Source of the DNA: Oscillospiraceae bacterium
GTDB lineage: Bacteria > Bacillota > Clostridia > Oscillospirales > Ruminococcaceae
Assembly: GCA_025758045.1 (NCBI GenBank)
Contig: CP107208.1
Coordinates: 1,798,001 to 1,862,000, forward strand
Reading direction: 5' to 3'
Length of the DNA: 64,000 nt
This document shows, one piece after another, positions 8,242 to 16,658 of this stretch. The position numbers and the translations under genes were made by a program. The notes below the pieces were generated by a model. The model was not told the origin of the DNA, did not search any database, and saw only the letters and a program-made list of their open reading frames with translations. How positions within the stretch are numbered: position 1 is the stretch's first letter; each line of letters begins with the position of its first letter.

Positions 8242-9420
8242 TTATGCCTTTTTTACGTTGTCGATAAAGAATTGCTGCATCCTGTTTGCGCTGGCCCGCT
8301 TCATCTCTTCACTGGCGTGGACATAGCGCTGCAAGGTAAATGCGGCGGTAGCGTGGCCCAGGTTGGCTTGCACGGTTTTTACGTCATCGCCATTTATCAG
8401 CGCCAGCGTGGCCGATGTATGCCGCAAATCATGCACACGGGCATCCGGCAGGCCGATGCTTGCCGCAATGCGCTTAAAGTTTGCCCATAGGGTGTGCGGA
8501 TTGATACACTGGCCTATAGCATCCGTAAAGCACAGGCCCCATGTGTTTTGCCAGGCAGGCCCGGCGGCTAAGTGCGCCCGCATCTGGTGCTGGCGTTCAT
8601 CCTGTAAGATCTCTAACAGGAAATCAGGCACGTCCAAAATGCGGCTTTGGCCGTTCTTTGTGCCCTGCTGGATGTAGAACTTTCCGTTTTTACTTTTATC
8701 CTTTTGCAGCTGCTGGCAGATGATGGCCTTGCTGTTCTCGAAGTCGATGTGCTCCCATGCCAGACCGAGCGCCTCGCCCTCTCGCAAGCCCAGAAACAGG
8801 CAGCACATCAAAGGAGCATAGTAAGTCGAATTCTGCGCAGCGGCCACGAAAGAGACGATCTCAGCGGGGGAGAGAGGGTGTATATCCTTGACGCGGACAG
8901 ACGGCAGCTTTGCATATTTGGCCGGGTTGCGCTGGATAGTCTGTGCCTTGACTGCCTGTTCAAGCGCACTGTTCAGCACGGTCAGTATATTTTTTATGGT
9001 TTTCGGCGATTTGCCGTCATTGACCAGCTGGCGTACCATCTTTTGCACCTGTTCGGTGATCAGATCGCACAGTCTGACCGCGCCCAGATGGGGCTTGAGG
9101 TGATTTTTAATGATACCGCGATAGGTCGTGACCGTATAGGGCTTTTGCGTTGGCTCAATAAACTCGGTGAACCAGGCATCCAGATACTGCGCTACCGTGC
9201 GCTTATCATCGGCAATATAGCTGTTTGTATCCAGCTGGCGCAGCTTTTCGGTCAGCTTGCGCTTGACTTCCTTTTGAGATGCGCCGTAGATACTTAGCGT
9301 TTTGCGCTTGCCGGTGCCCTCATCATAGCCCAGTGTCAGCCGGGCTTCCCATCGCCCATCTGCCCGCTGCCGGATGGAGCCTTGCCCGCTGGCCGCACGG
9401 TTGGTTTTATTGTTTGGCAT
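8242..9420 (-). CDS. int: Phage tyrosine recombinase (integrase)
   Basis: Site-specific recombinase for integration and excision at tRNA-Ser(GCT). The ATG at 9420 is taken, giving about 392 residues; GTG codons at 9432 and 9429 are alternatives. An N-terminal AP2-like arm-binding segment (ADGRWEARLTLGYDEGTGKRK) comes first, then the SAM-like core-binding domain near residues 65-150. The catalytic domain has Arg in GLREGEALGL, the HxxR box HDLRHTSATL, GHATAAFTLQ, and the Tyr nucleophile in RYVHA. Length and all catalytic residues are normal, so it is probably active although the prophage around it is mostly deleted. It reads toward attL. Confidence 0.93.
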   Translation of the reverse strand: MPNNKTNRAASGQGSIRQRADGRWEARLTLGYDEGTGKRKTLSIYGASQKEVKRKLTEKLRQLDTNSYIADDKRTVAQYLDAWFTEFIEPTQKPYTVTTYRGIIKNHLKPHLGAVRLCDLITEQVQKMVRQLVNDGKSPKTIKNILTVLNSALEQAVKAQTIQRNPAKYAKLPSVRVKDIHPLSPAEIVSFVAAAQNSTYYAPLMCCLFLGLREGEALGLAWEHIDFENSKAIICQQLQKDKSKNGKFYIQQGTKNGQSRILDVPDFLLEILQDERQHQMRAHLAAGPAWQNTWGLCFTDAIGQCINPHTLWANFKRIAASIGLPDARVHDLRHTSATLALINGDDVKTVQANLGHATAAFTLQRYVHASEEMKRASANRMQQFFIDNVKKA

Positions 9421-9437
9421 AGTAATCACCACGTTTA

Positions 9438-9566
9438 CTAAAAAATAATGTCGCCGTTTTCATCGAGTATTGACTCATTGGCTTGCTCCGTTGCGGTTGT
9501 GAAGTAATGTCCGTATTTTTTGCAAATATTAAGCTTTACCGCATCAATGAGTTCAGGCGTGAATAG
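9438..9566 (-). pseudogene. 3' fragment of an unidentified phage gene next to int
   Basis: On the minus strand an open frame reads ...ALFTPELIDAVKLNIC...ILDENGDIIF and stops 18 bases before the integrase ATG. No start codon or ribosome site is seen; upstream the sequence turns into the opposite-strand tape-measure fragment. It is probably the end of a lysogeny-module gene cut by the deletion. Not identified. Confidence 0.45.
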
Positions 9567-9571
9567 AGCAT

Positions 9572-9970
9572 TTGCCGGACATTGTAGAAGGCGCAATGCA
9601 GATGGGCGACGCGGTCATTGATGGCATTATTGACGGCATTTCGGCAGCTTGGGACGGCCTTGTCAGCTGGTTCAATGGTTTGTGGGACAGCCTGTTCGGG
9701 AATCGCTCTGTTAATGTGGATGTCAACAGTAGTGGCACAACCGGCGGCCGTGCAGGCGGCCTTGATTATGTGCCGTATAACAACTACGTTGCAAACCTGC
9801 ATCGCGGCGAGATGGTGCTGACAGCCGATGAAGCGGACAGCTACAGACGCGGTAAGGGCAGCAGCAACGGCTTTACCCTGACGCAAAATATTTACGCGGC
9901 AAAGCAGACGCCGGTTGAACTGGCAGCAAGTACAGCAGCGTATTTTCAGCGGGCGAGGTGGGCGCTGTGA
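9572..9970 (+). pseudogene. C-terminal fragment of a phage tail tape-measure protein
   Basis: About 130 residues: a hydrophobic helix pair (MGDAVIDGIIDGISAAWDGL), then GGRAGGLDYVPYNNYVANLHRGEMVLTADEA split over two short stretches. That G-LDYVPYN..VANLHRGE pattern is the usual end of siphophage tape-measure proteins. The normal protein is several hundred residues longer, and there is no ribosome site before the first start codon. A hairpin at about 9998-10034 follows as terminator. Confidence 0.75.
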
Positions 9971-10050
9971 TGCGCGAATCGTGTCAATAAACTAAATCAC
10001 CCCCGGCGGCTTGTAACCACCGGGGGGCTTTTCTGTACTTATTTTACCTA

Positions 10051-10079
10051 TTGCGTGGCGTGTCGAAATGTGGTATCCT
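10051..10079 (+). promoter_or_regulatory. Promoter of the small toxin-like gene
   Basis: TTGCGT, 17-bp spacer, TATCCT, giving a leader of about 70 bases before the ATG at 10157. Confidence 0.5.
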
Positions 10080-10156
10080 ATTATTGCCGCTTCGGCGGTA
10101 AGGCGCTGCACAACACGGCAGGCGGTTGGCCACACTTCTCGAAAGGGGGTGAGGCA

Positions 10157-10240
10157 ATGCCAATTACATTGACTTTCCATGTCTTCGGACTTACGGTAAC
10201 GATCACTGTAAAAAGCAAGAACCGCCACCCTGCACGGTGA
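10157..10240 (+). CDS. 27-residue hydrophobic peptide, candidate type I toxin
   Basis: Very strong ribosome site AAAGGGGGTGA six bases before ATG. The peptide has an apolar beta-branched core (MPITLTFHVFGLTVTITV) followed by a basic tail (KSKNRHPAR). The last codons lie in one arm of a GC-rich hairpin that also ends an opposing RNA. Peptides with a membrane-seeking core and basic tail next to a convergent antisense RNA are the hallmark of Fst/TxpA-like type I toxins. I cannot assign this one to a named family. It sits in the surviving part of the prophage, as expected of an addiction gene. Too short for most gene finders. Confidence 0.55.
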   Translation: MPITLTFHVFGLTVTITVKSKNRHPAR

Positions 10241-10248
10241 CGGTTCTC
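10205..10248 (-). terminator. Shared hairpin ending the antisense RNA
   Basis: On the minus strand AGAACCGTCACC and GGTGGCGGTTCTT pair around a GTGCA loop and are followed by GCTTTTT. On the plus strand the same hairpin covers the end of the toxin gene. Confidence 0.65.
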
Positions 10249-10298
10249 AAATGAACTCTCTCGTCAAGGACTAACCGCTTGTCGCAGCGCCTTTTCTA
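10207..10298 (-). ncRNA. Candidate antisense RNA antitoxin, about 90 nt
   Basis: A perfect consensus promoter on the minus strand (TTGACA at 10333-10328, 17-bp spacer, TATAAT at 10310-10305) fires toward the toxin gene. Transcription would begin near 10298 and stop at the hairpin 10205-10248, overlapping the last third of the toxin ORF. No ORF is present in it. The end points are inferred. Confidence 0.55.
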
Positions 10299-10304
10299 TA
10301 ATCT

Positions 10305-10333
10305 ATTATAGCCATACTTGGTAGTGCTGTCAA
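10305..10333 (-). promoter_or_regulatory. Perfect consensus promoter of the antisense RNA
   Basis: Minus strand TTGACA, 17 bases, TATAAT. It is stronger than the facing toxin promoter, as expected if the RNA must be in excess. Confidence 0.7.
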
Positions 10334-10352
10334 GTGCTTTGCAAGGTCGCTT

Positions 10353-10378
10353 TTTGACCCACGGTTTTACCCACAACA
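10353..10378 (+). repeat. Arm-type integrase site, right
   Basis: TTTGACCCAC, GG, TTTTACCCACAACA. Partner of 8151-8176. Confidence 0.6.
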
Positions 10379-10489
10379 CAATATAAGTGCATTTTCAGCA
10401 ACTTAACTGGATTGTAAATAAGTGATGCTGTAATGATGTTTTACTTGTCTGGATTTTATTAGATTAAATGTGGTTTGCATCATAATTAT

Positions 10490-10516
10490 AGTTCAAATCT
10501 CTCTTACTCCGCCAAC
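10490..10516 (+). other. attR core (27-bp direct repeat)
   Basis: Exact copy of 8069-8095. Immediately after it comes a hairpin (AACCGCGATAC...GTATCGCGGTT plus T5, to 10564) that must be the original terminator of tRNA-Ser(GCT). Confidence 0.9.
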
Positions 10517-10830
10517 GTAAAAACCGCGATACAAACCGCAAAGGTTGCTGTATCGCGGTTTTTCGTTTGCGTGATAGTGCTTGATTGTGTAAAATACTGT
10601 AAGAAAATAGGCCGTAAAATGGTCGTAAGCAGGCAACAGGTCGTAAAAAGGTCGTATAAAATCCGTGTCCAATCTGGACACAAAAGCGGCGGGCCGCCTT
10701 CATGGGGTAGCCTGCCGTTTTTATTATTCTTTCTTGTGCTCTCGGCCCTCAACCACAGCCACAACGTCAATATTGGTCTCTTCGGTCATTTCTGTCAGCC
10801 TGCTGGGGCTTTTTCACTTTCTTGCGCGGC

Positions 10831-11529
10831 TTATTTCAGCCAATCGATCGCTGCTTCTCCGTGCTGCTGCAAAAAGGCGTTGATCTTACCAAAGGGCGCC
10901 GACCCAAAGAACCCACGGTACGCTGAAAGCGGGCTGGGGTGGGCCGATTCCAGCACCAGTACGGGGCGGCGGTCCTGCACAGCAGCAAACACCGGCGCGT
11001 ACTTTTGGGCGGGCTTGCCCCACAGCACAGCGGCCAGGGGGGCATTACTCTGCTGCACGGCGTATTCCAGCGCGGCCCTGGTGAAAGTCTCCCAGCCCTG
11101 CTTGGCGTGGGCAAAGGCGCGGCCCTGCTCCACCGTCAGCACGGTGTTCAGCAACAGTACGCCCTGCTGCGCCCAGGGGGTCAGGTCGTTGTGAGCGCGC
11201 TGGGTGCCGGTCTCGCTTTCCAGTTCCTTAAAAATATTGCGCAGGCTGGGCGGTGCCTTGCAGGCATCGGGCACCGAGAAAGACAGCCCCATGGCCTGCC
11301 CCGGCTCGTGGTAGGGGTCCTGCCCCAGGATCACCGCGCGGATGCCCGCAGAGGGGCAGGCGGCAAAGGCAGCAAAGATATTCTCGGCAGCCGGGTAGAC
11401 AGTGGTGTGAGCGGCGGCCTCAGTCACAAAGGCGTCCAGAGCGGCAAAGTAGGGCTTGGCGCACTCGGCTGCAAAAAACGGCGCCCAATCGCCGCCCTGC
11501 AGCCGGGCGGCCTGTTCGGTCAGAAGCAT
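10831..11529 (-). CDS. ung: Uracil-DNA glycosylase
   Basis: Base-excision repair enzyme removing uracil from DNA. Family 1 motifs are complete: the water-activating loop GQDPYHEPGQA, the LLLNTVLTV segment, and the minor-groove loop HPSPLSAYRGFFG. 232 residues, a normal length. The ORF is open to 11580, but the ATG at 11529 has AAGGAGTACGCC directly upstream and fits the family N-terminus. It is transcribed toward attR of the prophage remnant; about 265 bases between the att terminator and the gene show no feature. Confidence 0.95.
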   Translation of the reverse strand: MLLTEQAARLQGGDWAPFFAAECAKPYFAALDAFVTEAAAHTTVYPAAENIFAAFAACPSAGIRAVILGQDPYHEPGQAMGLSFSVPDACKAPPSLRNIFKELESETGTQRAHNDLTPWAQQGVLLLNTVLTVEQGRAFAHAKQGWETFTRAALEYAVQQSNAPLAAVLWGKPAQKYAPVFAAVQDRRPVLVLESAHPSPLSAYRGFFGSAPFGKINAFLQQHGEAAIDWLK

Positions 11530-11594
11530 GGCGTACTCCTTATTATAATATGTGAAACTCTCGTGAAGCCAGTATACCACACCGGGGCCAGGGC

Positions 11595-11623
11595 TTGCAA
11601 TACGCGATTAAACGCGGTATAAT
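11595..11623 (+). promoter_or_regulatory. Promoter of the lipoprotein gene
   Basis: TTGCAA, 17-bp spacer, TATAAT. A CAGGGTG/CGCCCTG hairpin at 11631-11649 lies in the leader. Confidence 0.7.
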
Positions 11624-11677
11624 ACTAATTCAGGGTGTTATACGCCCTGCCAAGTATTATAAAGGGGAGAACCGATC

Positions 11678-12823
11678 ATGCGTTCCATCAAAACCAAACT
11701 GTTCAGCCTGGGCATGGCTGCTTCCATGCTGCTGGCTTTGGGCGGCTGTGCTATGTCTACGCCTGCCAATGTGGGCTCCATCGGCGGGGTCGAGATCCCG
11801 GCCGGTGTCTACCTGCTGGCCCAGTACAACTCTTACAACACCGCCTCCGGCCTGGCCGACCTGGCGACCGGCGAAACCGCCAACGATGTCAAGACCGTGC
11901 TGAAGGCCCAGTGCACCGGCACCATCAACGGCGAGGAAGTCACCACCGACGGTGCCGACTACATCAGCCAGCTGACCAGCCACGCCATCGAGTACTACGC
12001 TGCTGTTGAAAAGGAGTTCGACGAGCTGGGTGGTGTGCTGGATGATGCTGCCACCGCCGAGGCCGCCAACTCTGCCGACAGCCTGTGGAATTCCAACGGC
12101 GACCTGTACACCGCCAACGGCATTTCCAAGTCCACGGTGGAAACCTACCTGCTGAACGCCCAGAAGGCCAAGGCCATCCTGAACCTGACCTACGGCGCCG
12201 ACGGCACCAGCCCCGTGACCGAGGCCGAGTACACCGACTACGTCAACAACGATTGCTACTACGTCGAGACCGTGCAGTTCCCGCTGGTGAACTACTCCAG
12301 CTACTCGCTGGCCACCGATGACCAGAAGTCCCAGATCGAGGACATCGCGGCCCAGTGCCTGGCTGAACTGAACGAACAGGCTACCGCCGAGACCGCCAGC
12401 AACAGCGCCCTGTACACCGCTGCCATGAATTACGTGCCCCAGGCCATGAGCGCCATGGGCAGCACGATCGAGTCTGCCCAGGCGGTCTACTACGCCGGTT
12501 CCAAGCTGTACACCCCGGACGATCTCTCCAGCTTTGGCGGCGACGGCTACAACAACCTGACCGACCCGCTGGATGAGATCCCCCTGGGCACCTGGACGAC
12601 CATCGACCTGGGCACCACCCTGCTGGTGGCCCGCCGCATCGACCCGCTCAAGACCTATACCGTTGACCAGCTGAACAGCATGTATGATATGCTGACCAGC
12701 ATGAAGAGCGACGAGATCCAGGATAAGCTCTACGCCGACGGCGCCGCACTGGAACATAACCTGGACAGCTCGGCCATCAATACTTACAGCGCATCCAAAA
12801 TCAAAAAGACTGTCTCTAAGTAA
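11678..12823 (+). CDS. Predicted lipoprotein, PrsA/SurA-N-like
   Basis: The signal peptide ends in a lipobox (LLALGGCAMS, Cys24), so the protein should be lipid-anchored outside the membrane. The remaining roughly 355 residues are helical and acidic. They read like the chaperone part of peptidyl-prolyl isomerase lipoproteins (an early VEIPAGVYLL, a late YTVDQLNSMYDMLTSMKSDEIQDKL), but no parvulin catalytic domain is visible. A role in folding exported proteins is possible but unproven. A GC hairpin at 12845-12877 with T-rich tail separates it from the YitT gene. Confidence 0.6.
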   Translation: MRSIKTKLFSLGMAASMLLALGGCAMSTPANVGSIGGVEIPAGVYLLAQYNSYNTASGLADLATGETANDVKTVLKAQCTGTINGEEVTTDGADYISQLTSHAIEYYAAVEKEFDELGGVLDDAATAEAANSADSLWNSNGDLYTANGISKSTVETYLLNAQKAKAILNLTYGADGTSPVTEAEYTDYVNNDCYYVETVQFPLVNYSSYSLATDDQKSQIEDIAAQCLAELNEQATAETASNSALYTAAMNYVPQAMSAMGSTIESAQAVYYAGSKLYTPDDLSSFGGDGYNNLTDPLDEIPLGTWTTIDLGTTLLVARRIDPLKTYTVDQLNSMYDMLTSMKSDEIQDKLYADGAALEHNLDSSAINTYSASKIKKTVSK

Positions 12824-12913
12824 AAGAACGTCTGTGCAACACACAGGGCGGGAGCATCACAGTATGCCCCCGCCCTTTTCTTCAGCTTTCCCCATTTTGT
12901 AAGGAGGTACATC

Positions 12914-13783
12914 ATGACCCAAAACAAACACGTAAACCTGCTGCTGGAGGTGTTGGGCTGCTTTGTCGCGGCTGCCGGCATCTACAGCTTTGCCGTGGCA
13001 TCGGGTGTGCCTGTTACCGGTGTTGCGGGCGTCTGCGCCATCCTGTACCGTCTGTTCGGTATCCCCATGGGCCTGTCCAACGTGCTCATCAATATCCCCA
13101 TCATCCTGTTCAGCTACAAGGTGCTGGGCAAGTCGTTTTTGCTGCGCAGCATGCGCTGCATGGTGCTGTTCGCCGTGTTTACCGACTATCTGCTGCCCAT
13201 GATGCCGGTCTACACCGGCGACCGCCTGCTGGCCACCCTGTGCGGCGGCGTCATCTGCGGCATCGGCGATGCGCTGATCTACATGCAGAACTCCAGCACC
13301 GGCGGTATCGACTTTATCACGATGGCCGTCAAGGTCAAGCACCCACACCTGCCCTTTGGCAACATCACCTTTGCGGCGGCGCTGGCTGTCATTGTGGCCA
13401 ACGGTCTGGTGTTCCACGACGTGGACTCCATCATCTACGGCCTTATCTTCAACTTTGTCTCCTCGGCGGTCATCAATAAGATGATGTTCGGCTTCTCCTC
13501 CTCGATGCTGGCCATGATCGTGACCGACGACGGCGAGGCCGCCTGCAAGGAGATCGACCGCGTGGCGGACCGCGGTGCCACCATTTTACAGGGGCGCGGC
13601 GGCTATGGCGGCGCACCCAAGGATGTAGTGCTCTGCGCATGTTCCAACAAGCAGCTGTACGAGATCGAGCACGCCATCCAGAAGATGGACCCGGCCAGCT
13701 TTATCATCATGCTGCAATCCAACGAGGTCCATGGCGAAGGTTTCCGCCAGCTGGAACTGGGCAAGAGCGAAGAAAATACGTAA
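12914..13783 (+). CDS. YitT family membrane protein with DUF2179 domain
   Basis: 289 residues: five or six membrane segments in the first 170 (including STGGIDFITMAVKVK, characteristic of YitT/YqfU), then a cytosolic DUF2179 domain with GRGGYGGAPKDVVLCACSNKQL. Function of the family is not established. The start ATG follows AAGGAGGT. A hairpin at 13797-13828 (GGGCGGATGC...GCATCTGCCC plus T5), a member of repeat family C, acts as terminator. Confidence 0.9.
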   Translation: MTQNKHVNLLLEVLGCFVAAAGIYSFAVASGVPVTGVAGVCAILYRLFGIPMGLSNVLINIPIILFSYKVLGKSFLLRSMRCMVLFAVFTDYLLPMMPVYTGDRLLATLCGGVICGIGDALIYMQNSSTGGIDFITMAVKVKHPHLPFGNITFAAALAVIVANGLVFHDVDSIIYGLIFNFVSSAVINKMMFGFSSSMLAMIVTDDGEAACKEIDRVADRGATILQGRGGYGGAPKDVVLCACSNKQLYEIEHAIQKMDPASFIIMLQSNEVHGEGFRQLELGKSEENT

Positions 13784-13855
13784 TTACCCATCTGTAAGGG
13801 CGGATGCTCGCATCTGCCCGCTTTTTGTAACCTATTTATATACAGAGGAACGACC

Positions 13856-16336
13856 ATGCCAACCAAAGAAGCAATCAAGATCCGCGGCGCGCGGGTCCAT
13901 AACCTGAAAAATATCGACGTCGACATCCCCCTGGGCAAGATCGTCGGCATCGCGGGTGTGTCCGGCTCCGGCAAATCCTCACTGGCACTGGGCGTGCTGT
14001 ATGCCGAGGGCTCGCGCCGCTACCTGGACGCCCTGTCCACCTACACCCGCCGCCGCATGACCCAGGCCGCCAAGGCCAGCGTGGATGAGGTGCTTTACGT
14101 CCCGGCGGCGCTGGCGCTGCACCAGCGGCCCGGCGTGCCGGGCATTCGCAGCACCTTCGGCACTGGCACCGAGCTGCTGAACAGCCTGCGGCTGATGTTC
14201 TCCCGCCTGGCGTCCCACCGCTGTCCCAACGGTCACTACCTGCCGCCCAGCCTAGCTGTGGCGGCTGAAAAGCCGCTGATTTGCCCCACCTGCGGGGCCA
14301 CGGTGTGCGCACCCTCCGCCGAGGAACTGGCATTCAACAGCCAGGGGGCCTGCCGCACCTGCGATGGCACCGGCACCGTGCGCACGGTGGACCTGGCCAC
14401 GCTGGTACCCGACCCGACGCTGAGCATCGACGATGGCGCAGTCGCCCCCTGGAATTCCCTGATGTGGAGCCTGATGACCGATGTCTGCCGTGCCATGGGC
14501 GTGCGCACCGATGTACCCTTCAACCAGTTGACCGACGCCGAGAAAGAAATCGTCTATCACGGCCCGGCGGAGAAAAAACATATTTTTTATAAGGCCAAAA
14601 ACACCCCCGAAGCCGGTGAACTGGACTTTACCTATTATAATGCGGTCTACACGGTGGAAAACGCGCTGGCCAAGGTCAAGGACGAAAAGGGCATGAAGCG
14701 TGTGGAAAAGTTCCTCAAGCAGGAGACCTGCCCGGCTTGCCACGGTACCCGTCTGTCCGAGGCCGCCCGCGCACCCCGTCTGCAGGGTATCTCGCTGGCC
14801 GATGCCTGCACGATGCCGCTGGCCGAGCTGACCCAGTGGGTGGACCGCGTGCCCGCCAGCCTGCCCGCGGAAATGCGTCCCATGGCCGAGAGCATCTGCG
14901 AGTCCTTCCGCACCGCAGCCCGCCGCCTGATGGACCTGGGGTTGGATTACCTCTCCCTGGACCGCGCCGCGTCCACCCTCTCCACCGGTGAGCGCCAGCG
15001 CATGCAGCTGGCCCGCGCGGTCCGCAACCGCACCACCGGCGTGCTCTACGTGCTGGACGAGCCGTCCATCGGCCTGCACCCGGCCAACATCGTGGGCCTG
15101 ACCGGCGTTATGCACGATCTGGTCGAGGACGGTAACTCGGTGGTACTGGTGGATCACGACACCCAGGTGCTGGCCGAGTCCGATTGGATCATCGAGATGG
15201 GCCCCGAAGCCGGTGCGGGCGGTGGTTACGTCATCGCTCAGGGCACTGTGCCCGAAATTGAGCAGGACTCCAAGTCGATAATCGGACCCTTTCTGCGCCC
15301 GGCGGCCGCCGCGCTGCCTGCCGGGGCGGGGAAGAGCGACCTCTTTGCCGAGGGCCGCATCCACCTTTCCACCGATGCCATTCACACGGTGCACCCGTTG
15401 GAGATAGACATCCCCAAGGGCAGGCTGACCGTCGTCACTGGCGTGTCCGGCTCCGGCAAGACCACGCTGATTCTGGAAAGCCTGGTGCCTGCCCTTGCGG
15501 CCAGTACCGCGGGCCGTCCACTGCCGTCCCATGTCAAGGCGGTAACAGCCGAGGGCATCGAGCAGGTCAAGCTCATCGATGCCACGCCCATAGGCATCAA
15601 CGTGCGATCCACTGTGGCTACCTATGCCAACGTCCACGACGAACTGCGCAAGATTTTTTCCCACACTCAGGACGCCAAGGCCCACGGCTACAAGGCAGGC
15701 GATTTCTCCTACAACACGGGCAAACTGCGTTGCCCGGTGTGCGATGGCACCGGCGCCATCAGCCTGGATGTGCAGTTCTTGCCGGATGTGGAGATCCCTT
15801 GCCCTGCTTGCCACGGTTCCCGCTATGCCCGCGAGGCCGACGACGTGAAGCTGATCGACAAGCACGGCCGCACTACCACACTGCCCCGGCTGATGGATTG
15901 CGACGTGCATACGGCGCTGGATCTGTGCAAGGATAGGAAGCTGGTGCGCCAGCGCCTGCAAGTGCTGCAGGATCTAGGGCTGGGCTACCTGACCCTGGGC
16001 GAGGAAACGCCCAGCCTTTCCGGCGGAGAAGCCCAGCGCCTGAAGCTGGCCAGTGAGATGGAGCGCACCCAGTCCCACGCGGTGTTTGTGTTTGACGAGC
16101 CGACCATCGGCCTGCACCCGCTGGATGTGCAGACCTTGCTGGGCGTTTTCCGCACACTGATCGACAACGGCGCCACGGTCATCGTCATCGAGCACGACCT
16201 CGACGTGATCCGCAGTGCGGATTATATCGTGGATATGGGCCCGGGCGGCGGCGAAAAAGGCGGCCGTGTGGTGGCCGCAGGCACCCCGGCGCAGATCAAA
16301 GCCACACCCGAAAGTGTGACAGGACGCTTTTTGTAA
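13856..16336 (+). CDS. UvrA-like excinuclease ATPase paralogue (short form)
   Basis: Twin ABC ATPase of the UvrA group: Walker A near residue 35 (GVSGSGKSS) and near 530 (GVSGSGKTT), zinc-binding CPTCG/CRTCDGTG and CPVCDGTG/CPACHGS, and Walker B sequences VLDEPSIGLHP and VFDEPTIGLHP. The first signature is LSTGERQRMQL instead of LSGGE; the second is the usual LSGGEAQRLKL. At 826 residues it is over 100 shorter than housekeeping UvrA. The gap falls after the first Walker A, where the UvrB-binding region lies, as in UvrA2/drug-resistance type proteins. It is therefore probably not the main repair UvrA. Terminator hairpin at 16356-16399. Confidence 0.85.
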   Translation: MPTKEAIKIRGARVHNLKNIDVDIPLGKIVGIAGVSGSGKSSLALGVLYAEGSRRYLDALSTYTRRRMTQAAKASVDEVLYVPAALALHQRPGVPGIRSTFGTGTELLNSLRLMFSRLASHRCPNGHYLPPSLAVAAEKPLICPTCGATVCAPSAEELAFNSQGACRTCDGTGTVRTVDLATLVPDPTLSIDDGAVAPWNSLMWSLMTDVCRAMGVRTDVPFNQLTDAEKEIVYHGPAEKKHIFYKAKNTPEAGELDFTYYNAVYTVENALAKVKDEKGMKRVEKFLKQETCPACHGTRLSEAARAPRLQGISLADACTMPLAELTQWVDRVPASLPAEMRPMAESICESFRTAARRLMDLGLDYLSLDRAASTLSTGERQRMQLARAVRNRTTGVLYVLDEPSIGLHPANIVGLTGVMHDLVEDGNSVVLVDHDTQVLAESDWIIEMGPEAGAGGGYVIAQGTVPEIEQDSKSIIGPFLRPAAAALPAGAGKSDLFAEGRIHLSTDAIHTVHPLEIDIPKGRLTVVTGVSGSGKTTLILESLVPALAASTAGRPLPSHVKAVTAEGIEQVKLIDATPIGINVRSTVATYANVHDELRKIFSHTQDAKAHGYKAGDFSYNTGKLRCPVCDGTGAISLDVQFLPDVEIPCPACHGSRYAREADDVKLIDKHGRTTTLPRLMDCDVHTALDLCKDRKLVRQRLQVLQDLGLGYLTLGEETPSLSGGEAQRLKLASEMERTQSHAVFVFDEPTIGLHPLDVQTLLGVFRTLIDNGATVIVIEHDLDVIRSADYIVDMGPGGGEKGGRVVAAGTPAQIKATPESVTGRFL

Positions 16337-16469
16337 AGGTAAAACCGAACCATTCGCCAGGCGTGACCCAACAGGTTGTACCTGGCTTTTGTTTTGCAAC
16401 AATATACAGAGTGCCTAAAAGCGGCACCGGAAATTCAGCAAAAAAATCAAAAAAACTTGGGAAAAAGTG

Positions 16470-16498
16470 TTGACAAAGCAAACCGTGATTGCTATAAT
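16470..16498 (+). promoter_or_regulatory. Consensus promoter of the tRNA-Asn/tRNA-Gly unit
   Basis: TTGACA, 17-bp spacer, TATAAT, a perfect SigA consensus, 45 bases before tRNA-Asn. Confidence 0.85.
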
Positions 16499-16542
16499 AA
16501 TGGAGTCGTCAGCGAGAGCGCATGACACGACAAGTTAAATAT

Positions 16543-16619
16543 TGCCCCATAGCTCAGTTGGTTAGAGCACCTGACTGTTAATCAGGGTGTCGTCCGTTCA
16601 AGTCGGACTGGGGCAGCCA
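16543..16619 (+). tRNA. tRNA-Asn (anticodon GTT)
   Basis: Acceptor TGCCCCA pairs with TGGGGCA, then G and encoded CCA. Anticodon stem CTGA/TCAG with loop containing GTT. Positions 16561 onward are duplicated at 20084. Confidence 0.96.
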
Positions 16620-16621
16620 AC

Positions 16622-16656
16622 AAAAAAATCACCGAACAGTCTTCGGTGATTTTTTT
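16622..16656 (+). terminator. Terminator between tRNA-Asn and tRNA-Gly
   Basis: AAAAAATCACCGAA, short loop, TTCGGTGATTTTTTT: a full intrinsic terminator placed between two tRNA genes that share one visible promoter. Confidence 0.8.
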
Positions 16657-16658
16657 AT

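Larger units (their letters stand above)
8069..10516. mobile_element. Degraded prophage between att repeats at tRNA-Ser(GCT)
   Basis: Bounded by a perfect 27-bp direct repeat made of the tRNA-Ser 3' end plus AC. It holds a full-length integrase facing the tRNA, a 3' fragment of a minus-strand gene, a C-terminal tape-measure fragment on the plus strand, and a small toxin/antisense-RNA locus. The 2.4-kb size and head-to-head fragments near 9566 point to a large internal deletion of a phage. Integrase, core repeats and arm-type repeats survive, so excision may still be possible. Confidence 0.85.

Noticed and set aside
14252..15961. 569-codon minus-strand open frame inside the UvrA-like gene
   Set aside because: Mirror frame of a gene with clear motifs; no ribosome site and His/Gln/Val-rich shadow composition.
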